Positions 26,473 through 34,885 of a stretch of DNA of 64,000 bases are shown in pieces; within the stretch, counting starts at the first letter, position 1; each line of letters begins with the position of its first letter. Both the position numbers and the translations under genes were made by a program. Source of the stretch: Haloplanus natans DSM 17983. Its GTDB lineage: Archaea; Halobacteriota; Halobacteria; Halobacteriales; Haloferacaceae. The stretch lies in contig NZ_KE386573.1 of NCBI RefSeq assembly GCF_000427685.1, positions 248,001 through 312,000 of the forward strand, in the 5' to 3' direction. The notes below the pieces were generated by a model. The model was not told the DNA's origin, did not search any database, and worked only from the letters and a program-made list of their open reading frames with translations.

Positions 26473-27428
26473 GCGCCACGGACGTGCTCGTCGTCGCCGA
26501 CCACCGCCGCGGCGAACTCCGGCCGGTGAGCTACGAACTCCTCACCGTGGGTCGGGACCTCGCCGACGCGATGGGTGGGGACCTCCACGCCGCCGTCGTC
26601 GGCGGCGACGTGGACCGCTTCGCCGAGAAACTCGACTGCGAGGGGGTGGATGCGATCCACACCGTCGCCGAGGGCGACGAGTTCAACCACGACGTGACCG
26701 TCGCCGCCGTGACGGCGCTTTTCGACACGCTCGACCCCGGCGCGGTCGTGATGCCCAACAGCGTCAACGGGCTGGATTACGCCCCCGCGGTGGCGACGCG
26801 TCTGTCGCTCCCGCTCGTCACCGACGCCGTCGCCATCGACTACGACGACGGCCCGACCGTCACCCGGGAGATGTACGGATCGAAAGTCGAGACGGCAATC
26901 GAGGTGACGAGCGAACCGGTCGCGCTGACGATCCGTGGCGGCGAGTGGGCGGCCGCCGAGGGGGTCGGCGACGCCGACATCGAGCCGTTCGCGGTCGATA
27001 TCGACGAGTCGTCGATCCGGTCGACGGTTCGTGGCTTCGAGGAGGTCGGTGCCGGCGACGTGGACATCAGCGAGGCGGAGTTCATCGTCTCCGTCGGCCG
27101 CGGCATCGAGGAGGAGGAGAACCTCGAACTGATCGAGGAGTTGGCCGGGGCGTTGGACGCGACGCTGGCGTCGTCGCGACCCATCGTCGACAGCGGGTGG
27201 CTTCCGAAGAACCGCCAGGTCGGACAGTCCGGGAAGGCCGTCACGCCGAAAGTGTATCTCGCCATCGGCATCTCGGGGGCGGTCCAGCACGTCGCGGGGA
27301 TGAAAGGCGCCGACACGATCATCGCGATCAATACGGACCCCGACGCGCCCATCTTCGACATCGCGGACTACGGGGTCGTCGACGACCTGTTCGAGGTGGT
27401 GCCCGAGTTGATCGAGCAGTTCGAGTAG
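26469..27428 (+). CDS. etfA: Electron transfer flavoprotein subunit alpha (FixB type)
   Basis: The 319-aa alpha subunit binds FAD in its C-terminal domain, seen as IVSVGRGIEEEENL, the VDSGWLPKNRQVGQSGKAV segment, YLAIGISGAVQHVAGMKGAD and IAINTDPDAPIFDIADYGVVDDLFEVVPEL. Start is the ATG at 26469 inside the etfB stop. Both subunits are cytoplasmic and encoded in the usual beta-alpha order. Confidence 0.94.
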   Translation: MSATDVLVVADHRRGELRPVSYELLTVGRDLADAMGGDLHAAVVGGDVDRFAEKLDCEGVDAIHTVAEGDEFNHDVTVAAVTALFDTLDPGAVVMPNSVNGLDYAPAVATRLSLPLVTDAVAIDYDDGPTVTREMYGSKVETAIEVTSEPVALTIRGGEWAAAEGVGDADIEPFAVDIDESSIRSTVRGFEEVGAGDVDISEAEFIVSVGRGIEEEENLELIEELAGALDATLASSRPIVDSGWLPKNRQVGQSGKAVTPKVYLAIGISGAVQHVAGMKGADTIIAINTDPDAPIFDIADYGVVDDLFEVVPELIEQFE

Positions 27429-27521
27429 GCGCGGTCGACCGTCGTCGCCCCCGATTTTAGGACCGTCTCGAACGCCCAGATAGCGTCACGTACTTGACTC
27501 GCCCGTCCCTTCGTCGGGGCG

Positions 27522-28364
27522 ATGGAGTATCTGGATCGCCGCGTGGGCCTGGTGAACGACCGGTTGGAGTCGCTCGTCGAGGCGGTCGAACCGGCGGAAC
27601 TCTCGGCGGAACTCGGCCACGTCGTTCTCTCGGGCGGGAAGCGGGTTCGCCCCGCGGTGACGGTGCTCACCTGCGAGGCTGTCGGCGGTGCGCCGGCCGA
27701 CGCCGTCGACTTCGCGGTGGGGATCGAACTCGTCCACAACGCGTCGCTGGTCGTCGACGACATCATCGACCGCTCGGACGTGCGGCGCGGGACGCCGAGC
27801 GCGTGGGCGGAGTTCGGCTACGGACCGGCCATCGTCGCCAGCGACGGCCTCCTCGGCGAGGCCTTCGCCCTCTTTTCCGAGAACGAACGCGCCATGCGCA
27901 TCGTCGCGGAGGCGATGGTCGAACTCGGCGAGGGCGAGGCGACGGAACTGGTCGCTCGCCCCGAAAACGAGGTCGAATACATGACGCTCGCCCGGCGGAA
28001 GACGGGTGTGCTCTTCCGAGCAGCGGCGGAACTCGGGGCGGTGGCCGGCGGCGCCGACGCCTTCACGGTCGAAGCCCTCGGCGACTACGCCGAACGCGTC
28101 GGCGTCGCGTTCCAGATCCGGGACGACGTGTTAGACGCCACTGCGGACGCGGCGGACCTCGGCAAGCCCACGGGTCAGGACGCGGAGATGGACCGGCCGT
28201 CGCTGGTGCAGGTGACGGATCTCTCGCCGGAGGAAGCCAACGCCCGCGCCCAGCGCGAGTCGGATCGCGCGCTGGCGGCGCTGTCGACGGCCGACACCGA
28301 GGAGGTCGACGCCGTCGAGTATCTGCAGGACCTCGCGGAGTTCGTGGTCGTGCGGGAGCGCTAG
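27522..28364 (+). CDS. idsA: Polyprenyl (short-chain) diphosphate synthase
   Basis: This enzyme builds geranyl(farnesyl) or geranylgeranyl diphosphate for archaeal lipids and quinones. The 280-aa product has the first Asp-rich motif DDIID at residues 79-83, the GGKRVRP motif at 38-44, and the second motif DDVLD at 201-205. It is shorter than most family members (about 320-350), lacking part of the N-terminal helices, so product length is uncertain. It is convergent with the DUF373 gene (stops overlap by 4 nt). Confidence 0.88.
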   Translation: MEYLDRRVGLVNDRLESLVEAVEPAELSAELGHVVLSGGKRVRPAVTVLTCEAVGGAPADAVDFAVGIELVHNASLVVDDIIDRSDVRRGTPSAWAEFGYGPAIVASDGLLGEAFALFSENERAMRIVAEAMVELGEGEATELVARPENEVEYMTLARRKTGVLFRAAAELGAVAGGADAFTVEALGDYAERVGVAFQIRDDVLDATADAADLGKPTGQDAEMDRPSLVQVTDLSPEEANARAQRESDRALAALSTADTEEVDAVEYLQDLAEFVVVRER

Positions 28365-29476
28365 GCTGGGTCGGCGCCAGTCGGATAGCGGGACTCCGCG
28401 AGCGCGAACGTGAGCGTGCTCAGGACGCCCAGCAGCGTCCCGACGGTGAGCGCCACCGCGAGATCGGTGAGCGTGAGCGTCGTCACCCCGTCCACGGGCG
28501 GGAGGAGAAAGCCCGAGACGGCATAGAGGACGATGGCGATGGCGACGACGTAAAACGGCGCGTTCAGATAGCGCCACTTGAACTGGTCGGCCAGACACTC
28601 GTCGGTCACCTGGCCGAGACTGCTGGTGATGCCGGCGGCGGCGAACCACCGGATAGCGCCGTTGACGAGCGCCGCGAGCACCGTCACGGCGGAGGGGTCG
28701 CCCGCGACGCCGGCTTCGATGGTGCGGAGGGTGTCGACTCCCTCGGCGCCGCCGACGATCAGGAGGGCTGCGGCGACGACGTACGTGATGATCGTCACCC
28801 GGCCGGCATAGAGGAAGTTCCGGACACGGTCGGCGGCCTCGTCGACCGTCGCCTCTAGCCCCAGTCCCCGGAACAGCGTATAGAGACCGAGCAGCGCGGA
28901 GATGAGGCCGAGAACCGCCGCGCCGGGCACGTCGAAGAACGTGGCGATGGTGACGAACGGGTAGATGAGCAGGAGGATGCCGAGCGGCACGAGCAGGGTC
29001 CCCCGCGTTTCGGGGTCGGCGAGCACCTGCTTGACCGTGTAGTACATCGATTCGAGGTTCTGTGCCTGTCGGACGACCACCCGGCGGACGCTGTCGATGG
29101 GCACCCGCGACCGGATCACGGGCAACACCGACTCGTCCTGTGCGCCGTCGGTGATGACGATGGCGCGGACGGACTCGCCGGTCGAGAGGCCCGCCAACAC
29201 CCGGTCGACTTCGTCACCGACCTCCCGTGTCGCGCGCACTTCGCTCCCTTGCAGTCCGGTGACGGCGGCGATTTCGACCTCCTCGCTCTCCGCGGTCCGC
29301 AGGTCGTCGAGGACGTGCAACCCCTGGAACATGACGTTCACGTCGGAGTCCTCGGGGTCAGCGGTGGCGAGGGCGACGGCGGCGTCCCTGACGGCGTCCC
29401 GGCCGATGACCGGCGTCTCGATGCCGGTTTTGCGGCCGAGGTCGTCGTCGAGGTCGACACAGAGCACGAGGAGCAC
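28361..29476 (-). CDS. DUF373 family membrane protein
   Basis: This 371-aa protein has an N-terminal soluble domain (about residues 1-150) with LVLCVDLDDDLGRKTGIETPVIGRDAV and RAIVITDGAQDESVLPVI. Five to six membrane helices follow, from about residue 160 (TLLVPLGILLLIYPFVTI) to the end. The aspartate-rich N-terminus is the DUF373 hallmark. The function is unknown. A TATA-like run (CGCAAAAATAGG) precedes the ATG by about 20-30 nt. It may be an operon with nothing else; DUF2070 lies 42 nt upstream on the same strand. Confidence 0.88.
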   Translation of the reverse strand: MLLVLCVDLDDDLGRKTGIETPVIGRDAVRDAAVALATADPEDSDVNVMFQGLHVLDDLRTAESEEVEIAAVTGLQGSEVRATREVGDEVDRVLAGLSTGESVRAIVITDGAQDESVLPVIRSRVPIDSVRRVVVRQAQNLESMYYTVKQVLADPETRGTLLVPLGILLLIYPFVTIATFFDVPGAAVLGLISALLGLYTLFRGLGLEATVDEAADRVRNFLYAGRVTIITYVVAAALLIVGGAEGVDTLRTIEAGVAGDPSAVTVLAALVNGAIRWFAAAGITSSLGQVTDECLADQFKWRYLNAPFYVVAIAIVLYAVSGFLLPPVDGVTTLTLTDLAVALTVGTLLGVLSTLTFALAESRYPTGADPA

Positions 29477-29517
29477 GACCGGAGGTAGGCTATCCGCCTA
29501 TTTTTGCGTTTGGGCGG

Positions 29518-31425
29518 CTACCCCGTCACGAAAAAGACCAGGACGCTGACCGCCATCGCGACGAGGATGATGACGGCTGCGAGCGCGCCGCCCATCGAGA
29601 CGACGGCGTTGGCGTGGCTGGCGAGCGTCTCGGTGCGGTCGTTGCCGAACACCGTCACCGTCGCACGCTCGGTCGCCAGCCCCGCCTCGACGGGTTCGAG
29701 GTCGTCGACCGCCGCGTCGACGAGTCGTTCGATAGTGGCGACGAACGCCCCGTGATCGATGGCCGCGCCCACCTGATTGTCCGCCTCGACGGTGTTGACG
29801 ATGTGCGTGTCGGTCGTCATCACCTCGGCCACGTCGATGCCGCGTGCGGTCACCGCGTCGACGACGCGGTCACGCAGGCCGGGCACCATGTTGTTGCCGT
29901 CGACGAGGACGTACGCCGTCTGTTGGTCGCCCACCTCGACGACGGCGGCCCGGATTCCGAGCGGGCCGATACCGTCCAGGGCGTCCCAGTCGGTGCGCTC
30001 CCACGCGACGCCGAGGCGGATCGGGCCGGTCGGCGCCTCGCACAGCCGCCCGCCGGCCTGCTTCGCGGCGGTGAGCATGTCGAACGCGCGCTGGCTGCCG
30101 GGCGTGACGTGGCCGAGGTCCTCGCCCTGCAGGCCGTTGTTGGAGTTGTGGGCGTCGACGAGGAGCACGTCGTCGAGGCCGACGGTCCGGGCCTCGGCGG
30201 CCGCCGAGAGGCCGACGCCGTACTCCACGTCGTCCGCGAAGCCGGGGGCGTAGGAGGCGACGAGGAGGGCGTCGTTACCGAATGCCTGCCCGAGCATCGA
30301 CGCCTCCCCCGACCGCGTGCGGACGCTCCGGGTCGCCGTTCCCGAGTACGTGAGCTTCGTCTGGGCGGCGTCGATGGCGTCGAGAATCGAGTCCACCTCG
30401 CGCTCGGTGACGAGGTTGAAGTCGTGGCCGGCGGTGGCGTGGGGCGGGAAGACGAGGCCGTCGGTGTGTTCCGCGACGCGCGTCGGGAAGTTGCCGCCGC
30501 CGATCTCCCCCATCGGCCCGGGGTGGATCATCGGCAGGACGAATCGCGCCTTCTGTGTGCCGTCGCGGCGGCGGAAGGCGAGTACCGAGACGGGGACGAT
30601 GGCCTCCTCGCCGAGCTTCTCGAAGAAGTCCTCGAGTTCCCTGGAGCCCTCGGCGACGTGGCCGATGAAGCCGCGGATGAAATCGAGGACCGAGACGCCG
30701 AGGCTGCGCTGCCACGGGCGGTCGATCACCCGGATGAAGACGTAGACGGCGCCCGCGTAGAGCACGCACATGATCCCGAGCAGCTGGAAGTGCTGGGCGT
30801 CGATGACCCAGAGTTCGGCCGGGGCCTCCGACGCCCGCGAGAGGTAGGGCATCAGATAGGCGTCGACGAGCGGCCCGCCGAGTTCCAGAAAGCGGACCGT
30901 CCCGCTGTAGACGAACAGGAAAAGCGCCGAAACGACGGTCTGGAGGCTGGCCGGAACGGCGGCGATGAGCAGGGAGGACTGCGACACCGCCATGACGACC
31001 AGCAGGCGGAAGGCGAAAATGGAGGCCAGTGCGATCACCAGCGCGTCGTAGATGAACGTCTGGCCGAGCGGCGTAAGCAGCGAGACGATGCCCGCGCCGA
31101 TGACGATAGCGACGAGGATGACCTCACAGAGAAGCGCCAGCAGCGACGATCGGTTCGGCGTGAGTTTCCCGCCGACGAAGCGGTCGACACCGGTGGTGCC
31201 GACGGAGGCGATGACCGTCGGCAGGCCGATGAAGAAGATGCCCTGCCAGGCGTCGCGTCCGAGGATGAGCAGGCTCCGCCATGTGGGCGAGGTGCCGCCG
31301 GAGTCGAAGGCGGCGATGCCGGCCATCGCCGCGATGGCGAGGGCGAACCCCAGGCTGGCGTACCAGCTGGGTGCGGTGAAGATGTACCGCGACAGCCCCG
31401 CGAGGTCGGACTGCGTCGCCGTCAT
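29518..31425 (-). CDS. DUF2070 family membrane protein
   Basis: The 635-aa product has about seven membrane helices in the first 250 residues and a cytoplasmic or outer domain of about 360 residues with HPGPMGEIGGGNFPTR, PPHATAGHDFNLVTER and VLLVDAHNSNNGLQGEDLG. A last helix lies near the C-terminus (ALAAVIILVAMAVSVLVFFV). These histidine/aspartate-rich blocks recall a phosphoesterase-like metal site. DUF2070 is widespread in archaea with unknown function. The DUF373 gene follows on the same strand. Confidence 0.88.
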   Translation of the reverse strand: MTATQSDLAGLSRYIFTAPSWYASLGFALAIAAMAGIAAFDSGGTSPTWRSLLILGRDAWQGIFFIGLPTVIASVGTTGVDRFVGGKLTPNRSSLLALLCEVILVAIVIGAGIVSLLTPLGQTFIYDALVIALASIFAFRLLVVMAVSQSSLLIAAVPASLQTVVSALFLFVYSGTVRFLELGGPLVDAYLMPYLSRASEAPAELWVIDAQHFQLLGIMCVLYAGAVYVFIRVIDRPWQRSLGVSVLDFIRGFIGHVAEGSRELEDFFEKLGEEAIVPVSVLAFRRRDGTQKARFVLPMIHPGPMGEIGGGNFPTRVAEHTDGLVFPPHATAGHDFNLVTEREVDSILDAIDAAQTKLTYSGTATRSVRTRSGEASMLGQAFGNDALLVASYAPGFADDVEYGVGLSAAAEARTVGLDDVLLVDAHNSNNGLQGEDLGHVTPGSQRAFDMLTAAKQAGGRLCEAPTGPIRLGVAWERTDWDALDGIGPLGIRAAVVEVGDQQTAYVLVDGNNMVPGLRDRVVDAVTARGIDVAEVMTTDTHIVNTVEADNQVGAAIDHGAFVATIERLVDAAVDDLEPVEAGLATERATVTVFGNDRTETLASHANAVVSMGGALAAVIILVAMAVSVLVFFVTG

Positions 31426-31518
31426 GTCAGTCGCCCCGACGAGGCGGGGCGTCGTAAATCCCTCCCTTCATACCTGTCGTGGTCACTGTTCGTCGCCGGC
31501 GTAGTCCCGCGCTCGGTT

Positions 31519-32067
31519 CTATCGACAGCGTTCGATGAAGTTCGCGAACAGTTCCTCGCCTTCCTCGGTGTGGGCCACCTCGGGATGCCACTGGACCCCG
31601 TAGAGCTCGCGGTCCCGGTCGCTCATCGCCTCGATGTCACACACGTCGCTCGTCGCGGTGTGGGTAAAGCCCGTGGGGAGGGCGGTCACCTCGTCGGCGT
31701 GACTCGCCCACACGCGCGTCTCGGGGGCGAGCGAGCCGACGAGGGGGTCGTCCTCGTCGACGATGCGGACCGTCACGTCGGCGTAGCCGCCGTAGTCGCC
31801 GGCGTCGACGGTGCCGTCGAGTTCGACCGCCATGATCTGCATACCGAGGCAGATGCCGAGAACGGGTACGTCCATCTCGAGATACTCCGCACAGCGGCCG
31901 ATCCGATCCATGTCGGGACCGCCCGAGAGCACGAGGCCGTCGGTGTCGAGCTCCTCGGGGGGCGTGGTGTTGTCGACGATGTCGGTGTCCACGCCCGCGT
32001 CCCGGAGCGCCCGGTGTTCCAAGTGCGTGAACTGGCCGTGGTTGTCGACGACGACGATTCGAGTCAT
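31519..32067 (-). CDS. guaAA: GMP synthase subunit A (glutaminase)
   Basis: In archaea GMP synthase is split; this 182-aa subunit provides ammonia to the ATP-PPase subunit GuaAB, which is not in the window. It has the nucleophile Cys73 in GICLGMQ, and the catalytic His161/Glu163 in QWHPE. SGGPDMDRIG marks the oxyanion region. The ATG at 32067 follows a CCGTTTTTACGC run by about 25 nt. Confidence 0.94.
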   Translation of the reverse strand: MTRIVVVDNHGQFTHLEHRALRDAGVDTDIVDNTTPPEELDTDGLVLSGGPDMDRIGRCAEYLEMDVPVLGICLGMQIMAVELDGTVDAGDYGGYADVTVRIVDEDDPLVGSLAPETRVWASHADEVTALPTGFTHTATSDVCDIEAMSDRDRELYGVQWHPEVAHTEEGEELFANFIERCR

Positions 32068-32109
32068 TACGCCGTCGTAATCCGGAAGCGCGTAAAAACG
32101 GATCGAATG

Positions 32110-32751
32110 TTAGCGCTCGTCGCGCTCCGCCGCCGTCCGGAAGCCGAACTCCGCTTGCTCCGTGCTCCGGCGCTCCTCGCGGGCCGCGAGCGCCTCCGCG
32201 TCCGGGTTCACGTCGTCGTCGACCCGCGCCCAGCCGGCGTGCACTTTCGCGTGACACCAGCGACAGAGGGAGACGGTGATCTCGTGGGCCGGGTCGTCGT
32301 CGCCGTCTCGCTTTCCGGTGCCGTACGACAGGTGGTGTTCCTCCAGCAACGGCCGCGCGTCCTCGTGTGCCAGGCGCACCTCCTCGAGTCCACAGCGTCG
32401 ACACTCGCGGCCGTCGGTCGTCGAGCGGTAGTGTGGGCAGTCACGCCACGTGGTGTCCTCGTCGGCGACGACACAGGCGTAGTCGTCGTCGCGGCGCGCG
32501 GCCGCGAACGCGGGGTCGTCGCCGGCCGCCGGCCGACTGCCCGAGGGACTGTGTCCCTCGCTGTCACCGGACTGCGTCCGGTTGCTCGCGGAGCGTGGCT
32601 CCGCGCTGCTTGAGGGACATCGCCCCCCGCTGTCCCCGGCGTGTTCGAGCGCGAACCGACACCGCCCGTCGCCGGTGAGGTGGTCACAGCGGTCGGCGTG
32701 GGCGTAGGGGTCGTCCACTCCGACCGGTGTGCCCGTTGGCGTCCGCTCCAT
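32110..32751 (-). CDS. HNH-type zinc protein with hairpin-rich insert
   Basis: This 213-aa protein has an HNH-like zinc/nuclease module in its C-terminal half: CRRCGLEEVRL, EEHHLSYGTG, then HEITVSLCRWCHAKVHAGW, where Cys pairs and the EHH...H pattern fit an HNH fold. The N-terminal part has DRCDHLTGDGRCRFALEH. In between lies a low-complexity stretch (about residues 43-76) coded by a run of hairpins. I recall the family as DUF7097. Nuclease activity is an inference from the motif. Confidence 0.72.
   Translation of the reverse strand: MERTPTGTPVGVDDPYAHADRCDHLTGDGRCRFALEHAGDSGGRCPSSSAEPRSASNRTQSGDSEGHSPSGSRPAAGDDPAFAAARRDDDYACVVADEDTTWRDCPHYRSTTDGRECRRCGLEEVRLAHEDARPLLEEHHLSYGTGKRDGDDDPAHEITVSLCRWCHAKVHAGWARVDDDVNPDAEALAAREERRSTEQAEFGFRTAAERDER
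32541..32606. repeat. Run of short hairpins inside the HNH gene
   Basis: Three perfect short inverted repeats follow each other: CGAGGGA/TCCCTCG (32542-32560), CCGGA/TCCGG (32567-32581) and CGCGGAG/CTCCGCG (32587-32605). They keep the reading frame and code for the Ser/Arg/Gly-rich part of the protein. This looks like an inserted miniature repeat rather than normal coding sequence. Confidence 0.65.
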
Positions 32752-32789
32752 GCCGGGCGGTCGGTCCCCACCGTCATCAACCTGTTCCG

Positions 32790-33092
32790 CTACGGCTCGT
32801 AGCCCGCGTACTCCATCAGCTGTGCGAACACGTCCGAGTCCATCGCCGATTCGTAGACGATGCCGCCGACCATCCCGCCGGGGTAGGAGTTGCCGTTCAT
32901 CGCGTGGCTCACCTTGTGACAGTGCATGAGGTAGATGCCGGGGTCGGCGTCCGCCTCGAACTCGACGGTTTTGCGCTCCGCGGGCGCCAGATCGAGGATG
33001 TCCTCCTCGTACTGGGCCACGTCGGGAATCCGCGAGCCGTCCTTCTCGACCACCCGGAACCGGTGGTTGTGGGTGTGGATCGGGTGGTTCAT
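32790..33092 (-). pseudogene. C-terminal fragment of a multicopper oxidase
   Basis: Only the last cupredoxin-like domain remains (about 100 residues): NHPIHTHNHRF provides three copper His, and YLMHCHKVSHAMN provides the HCH and a further His/Met of the type 1/2/3 copper sites. Intact enzymes are about 300-500 aa. The frame continues upstream into IS-like sequence rather than oxidase sequence, so the gene was cut near 33095-33105. The 5' part is not found on the other side of the element, which implies deletion. Confidence 0.75.
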
Positions 33093-33111
33093 AGAGATTG
33101 CGAGGCGGATA

Positions 33112-33132
33112 CCCCGACCCTTGAGGTCGGGG
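33112..33132. repeat. Left subterminal hairpin of the IS element
   Basis: CCCCGACC and GGTCGGGG pair perfectly around the loop CTTGA. It lies about 20 nt from the last recognisable multicopper oxidase base, as expected for an IS200/IS605 end bound by TnpA. Confidence 0.55.
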
Positions 33133-33227
33133 AGGAAGCCGACAACCGATGACACAAACCACGCACGATGGCAAGGCCGACTCCCCCACGTCTAAACAAA
33201 TACCTTCAAATATTTCTATCGGTACTA

Positions 33228-34464
33228 ATGAAGTATAGAGGTCGTCCGCAACATCCAGCTAAAGCTCGACGTTCCCGAGGACGCTCACAGCGTTCTCGAT
33301 GAGACGTTCGAGCAATTCCGTCAAGCGGCCCAACACGTCGCTGACGCTGGGTGGAGCGACGACCCCACGCAGATCGAGGACATCAAAAACACGCTCCACG
33401 AACAAACCTATTCAGAGGTTCGGGAGCAGACCAGTCTGCAAGCCAGTCTCGTCCAATCCGCCCGCAACCTCGCTGCCGACGCGCTCAGCAACTGCAAAGA
33501 CCGCATCCTCGACGACGGTCAGAAAGCCAGCAAGCCCGAGTTCCGAGGCAGTGTCGTCGCGTACAACGGTCGAACCATCACGTACAACGACGACCACGTT
33601 ACCCTCGCCACGGTTGGCGACCGCGTGACCGCCGAGTTAGTCACACCTGAAGACGAGGAAGAGACGCCGTTTGCGGAGTATTGGACGGATGACTGGGAAC
33701 GCAAGGAAGCAACGCTCCACAAGCGTGACGGGACGTACTACCTCCACGTCGCAGTCAAGAAACAAGTCGAATCGGCTGATTCTGGCGACGAATCGACTGG
33801 GAACGGAGTGGTTCTCGGCGTCGATTTGAACGTGGACGGCTCTCTCGCCGTCACCAGCACAGGGGCCTTCCTTGGAAACGCAGACTACCTCAACCACCGC
33901 CGCGACGAGTACGAACGTCGGCGCGGCAACCTCCAACAGACAGGCACTCGCTCCGCACACCTCACCATCGAAAGCATCGGGTCACGGTTCGCTCGGTGGA
34001 GTGCGGACTACCTCCACCGCATCTCGAAGGCCATCGTTCAGGAGGCTGTGGAGAACGATTGTGCGGCGATTGCGTTCGAGAATCTGACGCATATCCGCGA
34101 ACGCATCTCGAACGCTTCGAAGTTCCAGCAGTGGGCGTTCGGCGAACTCCAAGGCCACGTCGGATACAAAGCCGAAGAGTACGGTATTGACGTGGACGAT
34201 GTTGCCCCTACCTACACGTCACAGCGGTGCAGTCACGGCGAGTGCGGATTCACGCACAAGGACAACCGCAATGGTGACGAGTTCGAGTGCCTGAAGTGTG
34301 GAAAAGAACTCCACGCGGATTACAACGCCGCTCGGAATATCGGGTGGCGTCTTGTCCAGCACTGGCTCAAGTCCGGTGCTGGACGGGCCACCAGTCAACT
34401 GGTCTTCAAGTCAGGGACGCTGAACGCGAACGGTGATTACACGCCTTCCGCCTTGCGCGGATAG
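33228..34464 (+). pseudogene. tnpB: TnpB (RNA-guided nuclease of IS605 elements) with out-of-frame start
   Basis: The open frame from 33232 codes about 410 residues of TnpB with an intact RuvC-like core: Asp in LGVDLNVDGSLAV, Glu in IAFENLTHIRE, Asp in ADYNAARNIG, and the zinc finger CSHGECG...CLKCG. There is no in-frame ATG or GTG before 33625. The ATG at 33228 gives MKYR and then leaves the frame; removing one G from 33240-33242 would join it to VVRNIQLKLDVPED. So the start is frameshifted, or translation begins at GTG 33625 and lacks the N-terminal third. Confidence 0.75.
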
Positions 34465-34483
34465 AGCGGGAGTCCACTGACAA

Positions 34484-34506
34484 GCCTCGGGGCTTGACCC
34501 CGAGGC
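34484..34506. repeat. Right subterminal hairpin of the IS element
   Basis: GCCTCGGGG and CCCCGAGGC pair around the loop CTTGA, about 20 nt after the tnpB stop. In active IS605 elements the right end also encodes the guide RNA (omega RNA). A second overlapping palindrome, GGCGGTT/AACCGCC, follows at 34504-34521. Confidence 0.6.
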
Positions 34507-34640
34507 GGTTGACGAACCGCCGACGCGAGAGCTTCGTTCCGGGTGCACCAACTTGGTCCGTGATAACGAGTGAACCTCTGAGAGGGACGGACAAGCCTTG
34601 CTCGACGGTTCTCGCCGGCCGACACTGCTGTGCCGAATAC

Positions 34641-34690
34641 CCGAACCGGTTCGGCCTATTTAAATATCCGCTGGCGTCGCTGCGGCAAGA
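34641..34690 (+). promoter_or_regulatory. Orphan promoter: 14-bp palindrome, TATA box and spacer to an ATG
   Basis: A perfect palindrome CCGAACCGGTTCGG (34641-34654) is followed after 2 nt by the symmetric box TATTTAAATA (34657-34666). An ATG follows at 34691, 24-34 nt on, the normal leaderless spacing. The only ORF from that ATG (to 34924) is antisense to two better genes, so the promoter may have lost its gene or may drive an antisense RNA. The rest of 34516-34717 holds nothing else I can recognise. Confidence 0.45.
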
Positions 34691-34717
34691 ATGTCGAAGA
34701 TATTCGATAAAACCCCG

Positions 34718-34885
34718 TCAGCGCCGGTCGTGGTCCTCGTCGGTGTCACGGCGCGCGACGCGTTCGGCCGACGCTCGATCCATCACTTCGCGGTCGTCGT
34801 GTTCGGCGCGAACCAGCCAGTAGAGCAGGAGCGACGCGCCGATACCGAGCAGGAGGAACAGCACGACGACGCCGACTTCGGCCAT
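34718..34885 (-). CDS. 55-aa single-pass membrane protein
   Basis: The ATG at 34885 directly follows the stop of the zinc-ribbon gene. The 55 residues contain one membrane helix (MAEVGVVVLFLLLGIGASLLLYWLV) and a charged tail (VRAEHDDREVMDRASAERVARR). The pattern is common among haloarchaeal small membrane proteins. No function is known. It shares a transcript with the zinc-ribbon gene. Confidence 0.62.
   Translation of the reverse strand: MAEVGVVVLFLLLGIGASLLLYWLVRAEHDDREVMDRASAERVARRDTDEDHDRR

Larger units (their letters stand above)
33100..34515 (+). mobile_element. IS200/IS605 family (IS1341-like, tnpB only) element
   Basis: The region contains a tnpB gene, no tnpA, and a subterminal hairpin near each end: 33112-33132 and 34484-34506, both with a CTTGA loop. 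Its base composition is clearly less GC-rich than the neighbours. Exact ends cannot be set by eye because such elements lack terminal inverted repeats and target duplications. The left-hand hairpin could instead be the right end of an older, mostly lost copy. Confidence 0.7.

Noticed and set aside
29614-32613. A 999-codon plus-strand open frame
   Set aside because: It is antisense to DUF2070, guaAA and the HNH gene and arises from the high GC bias; it has no family pattern.
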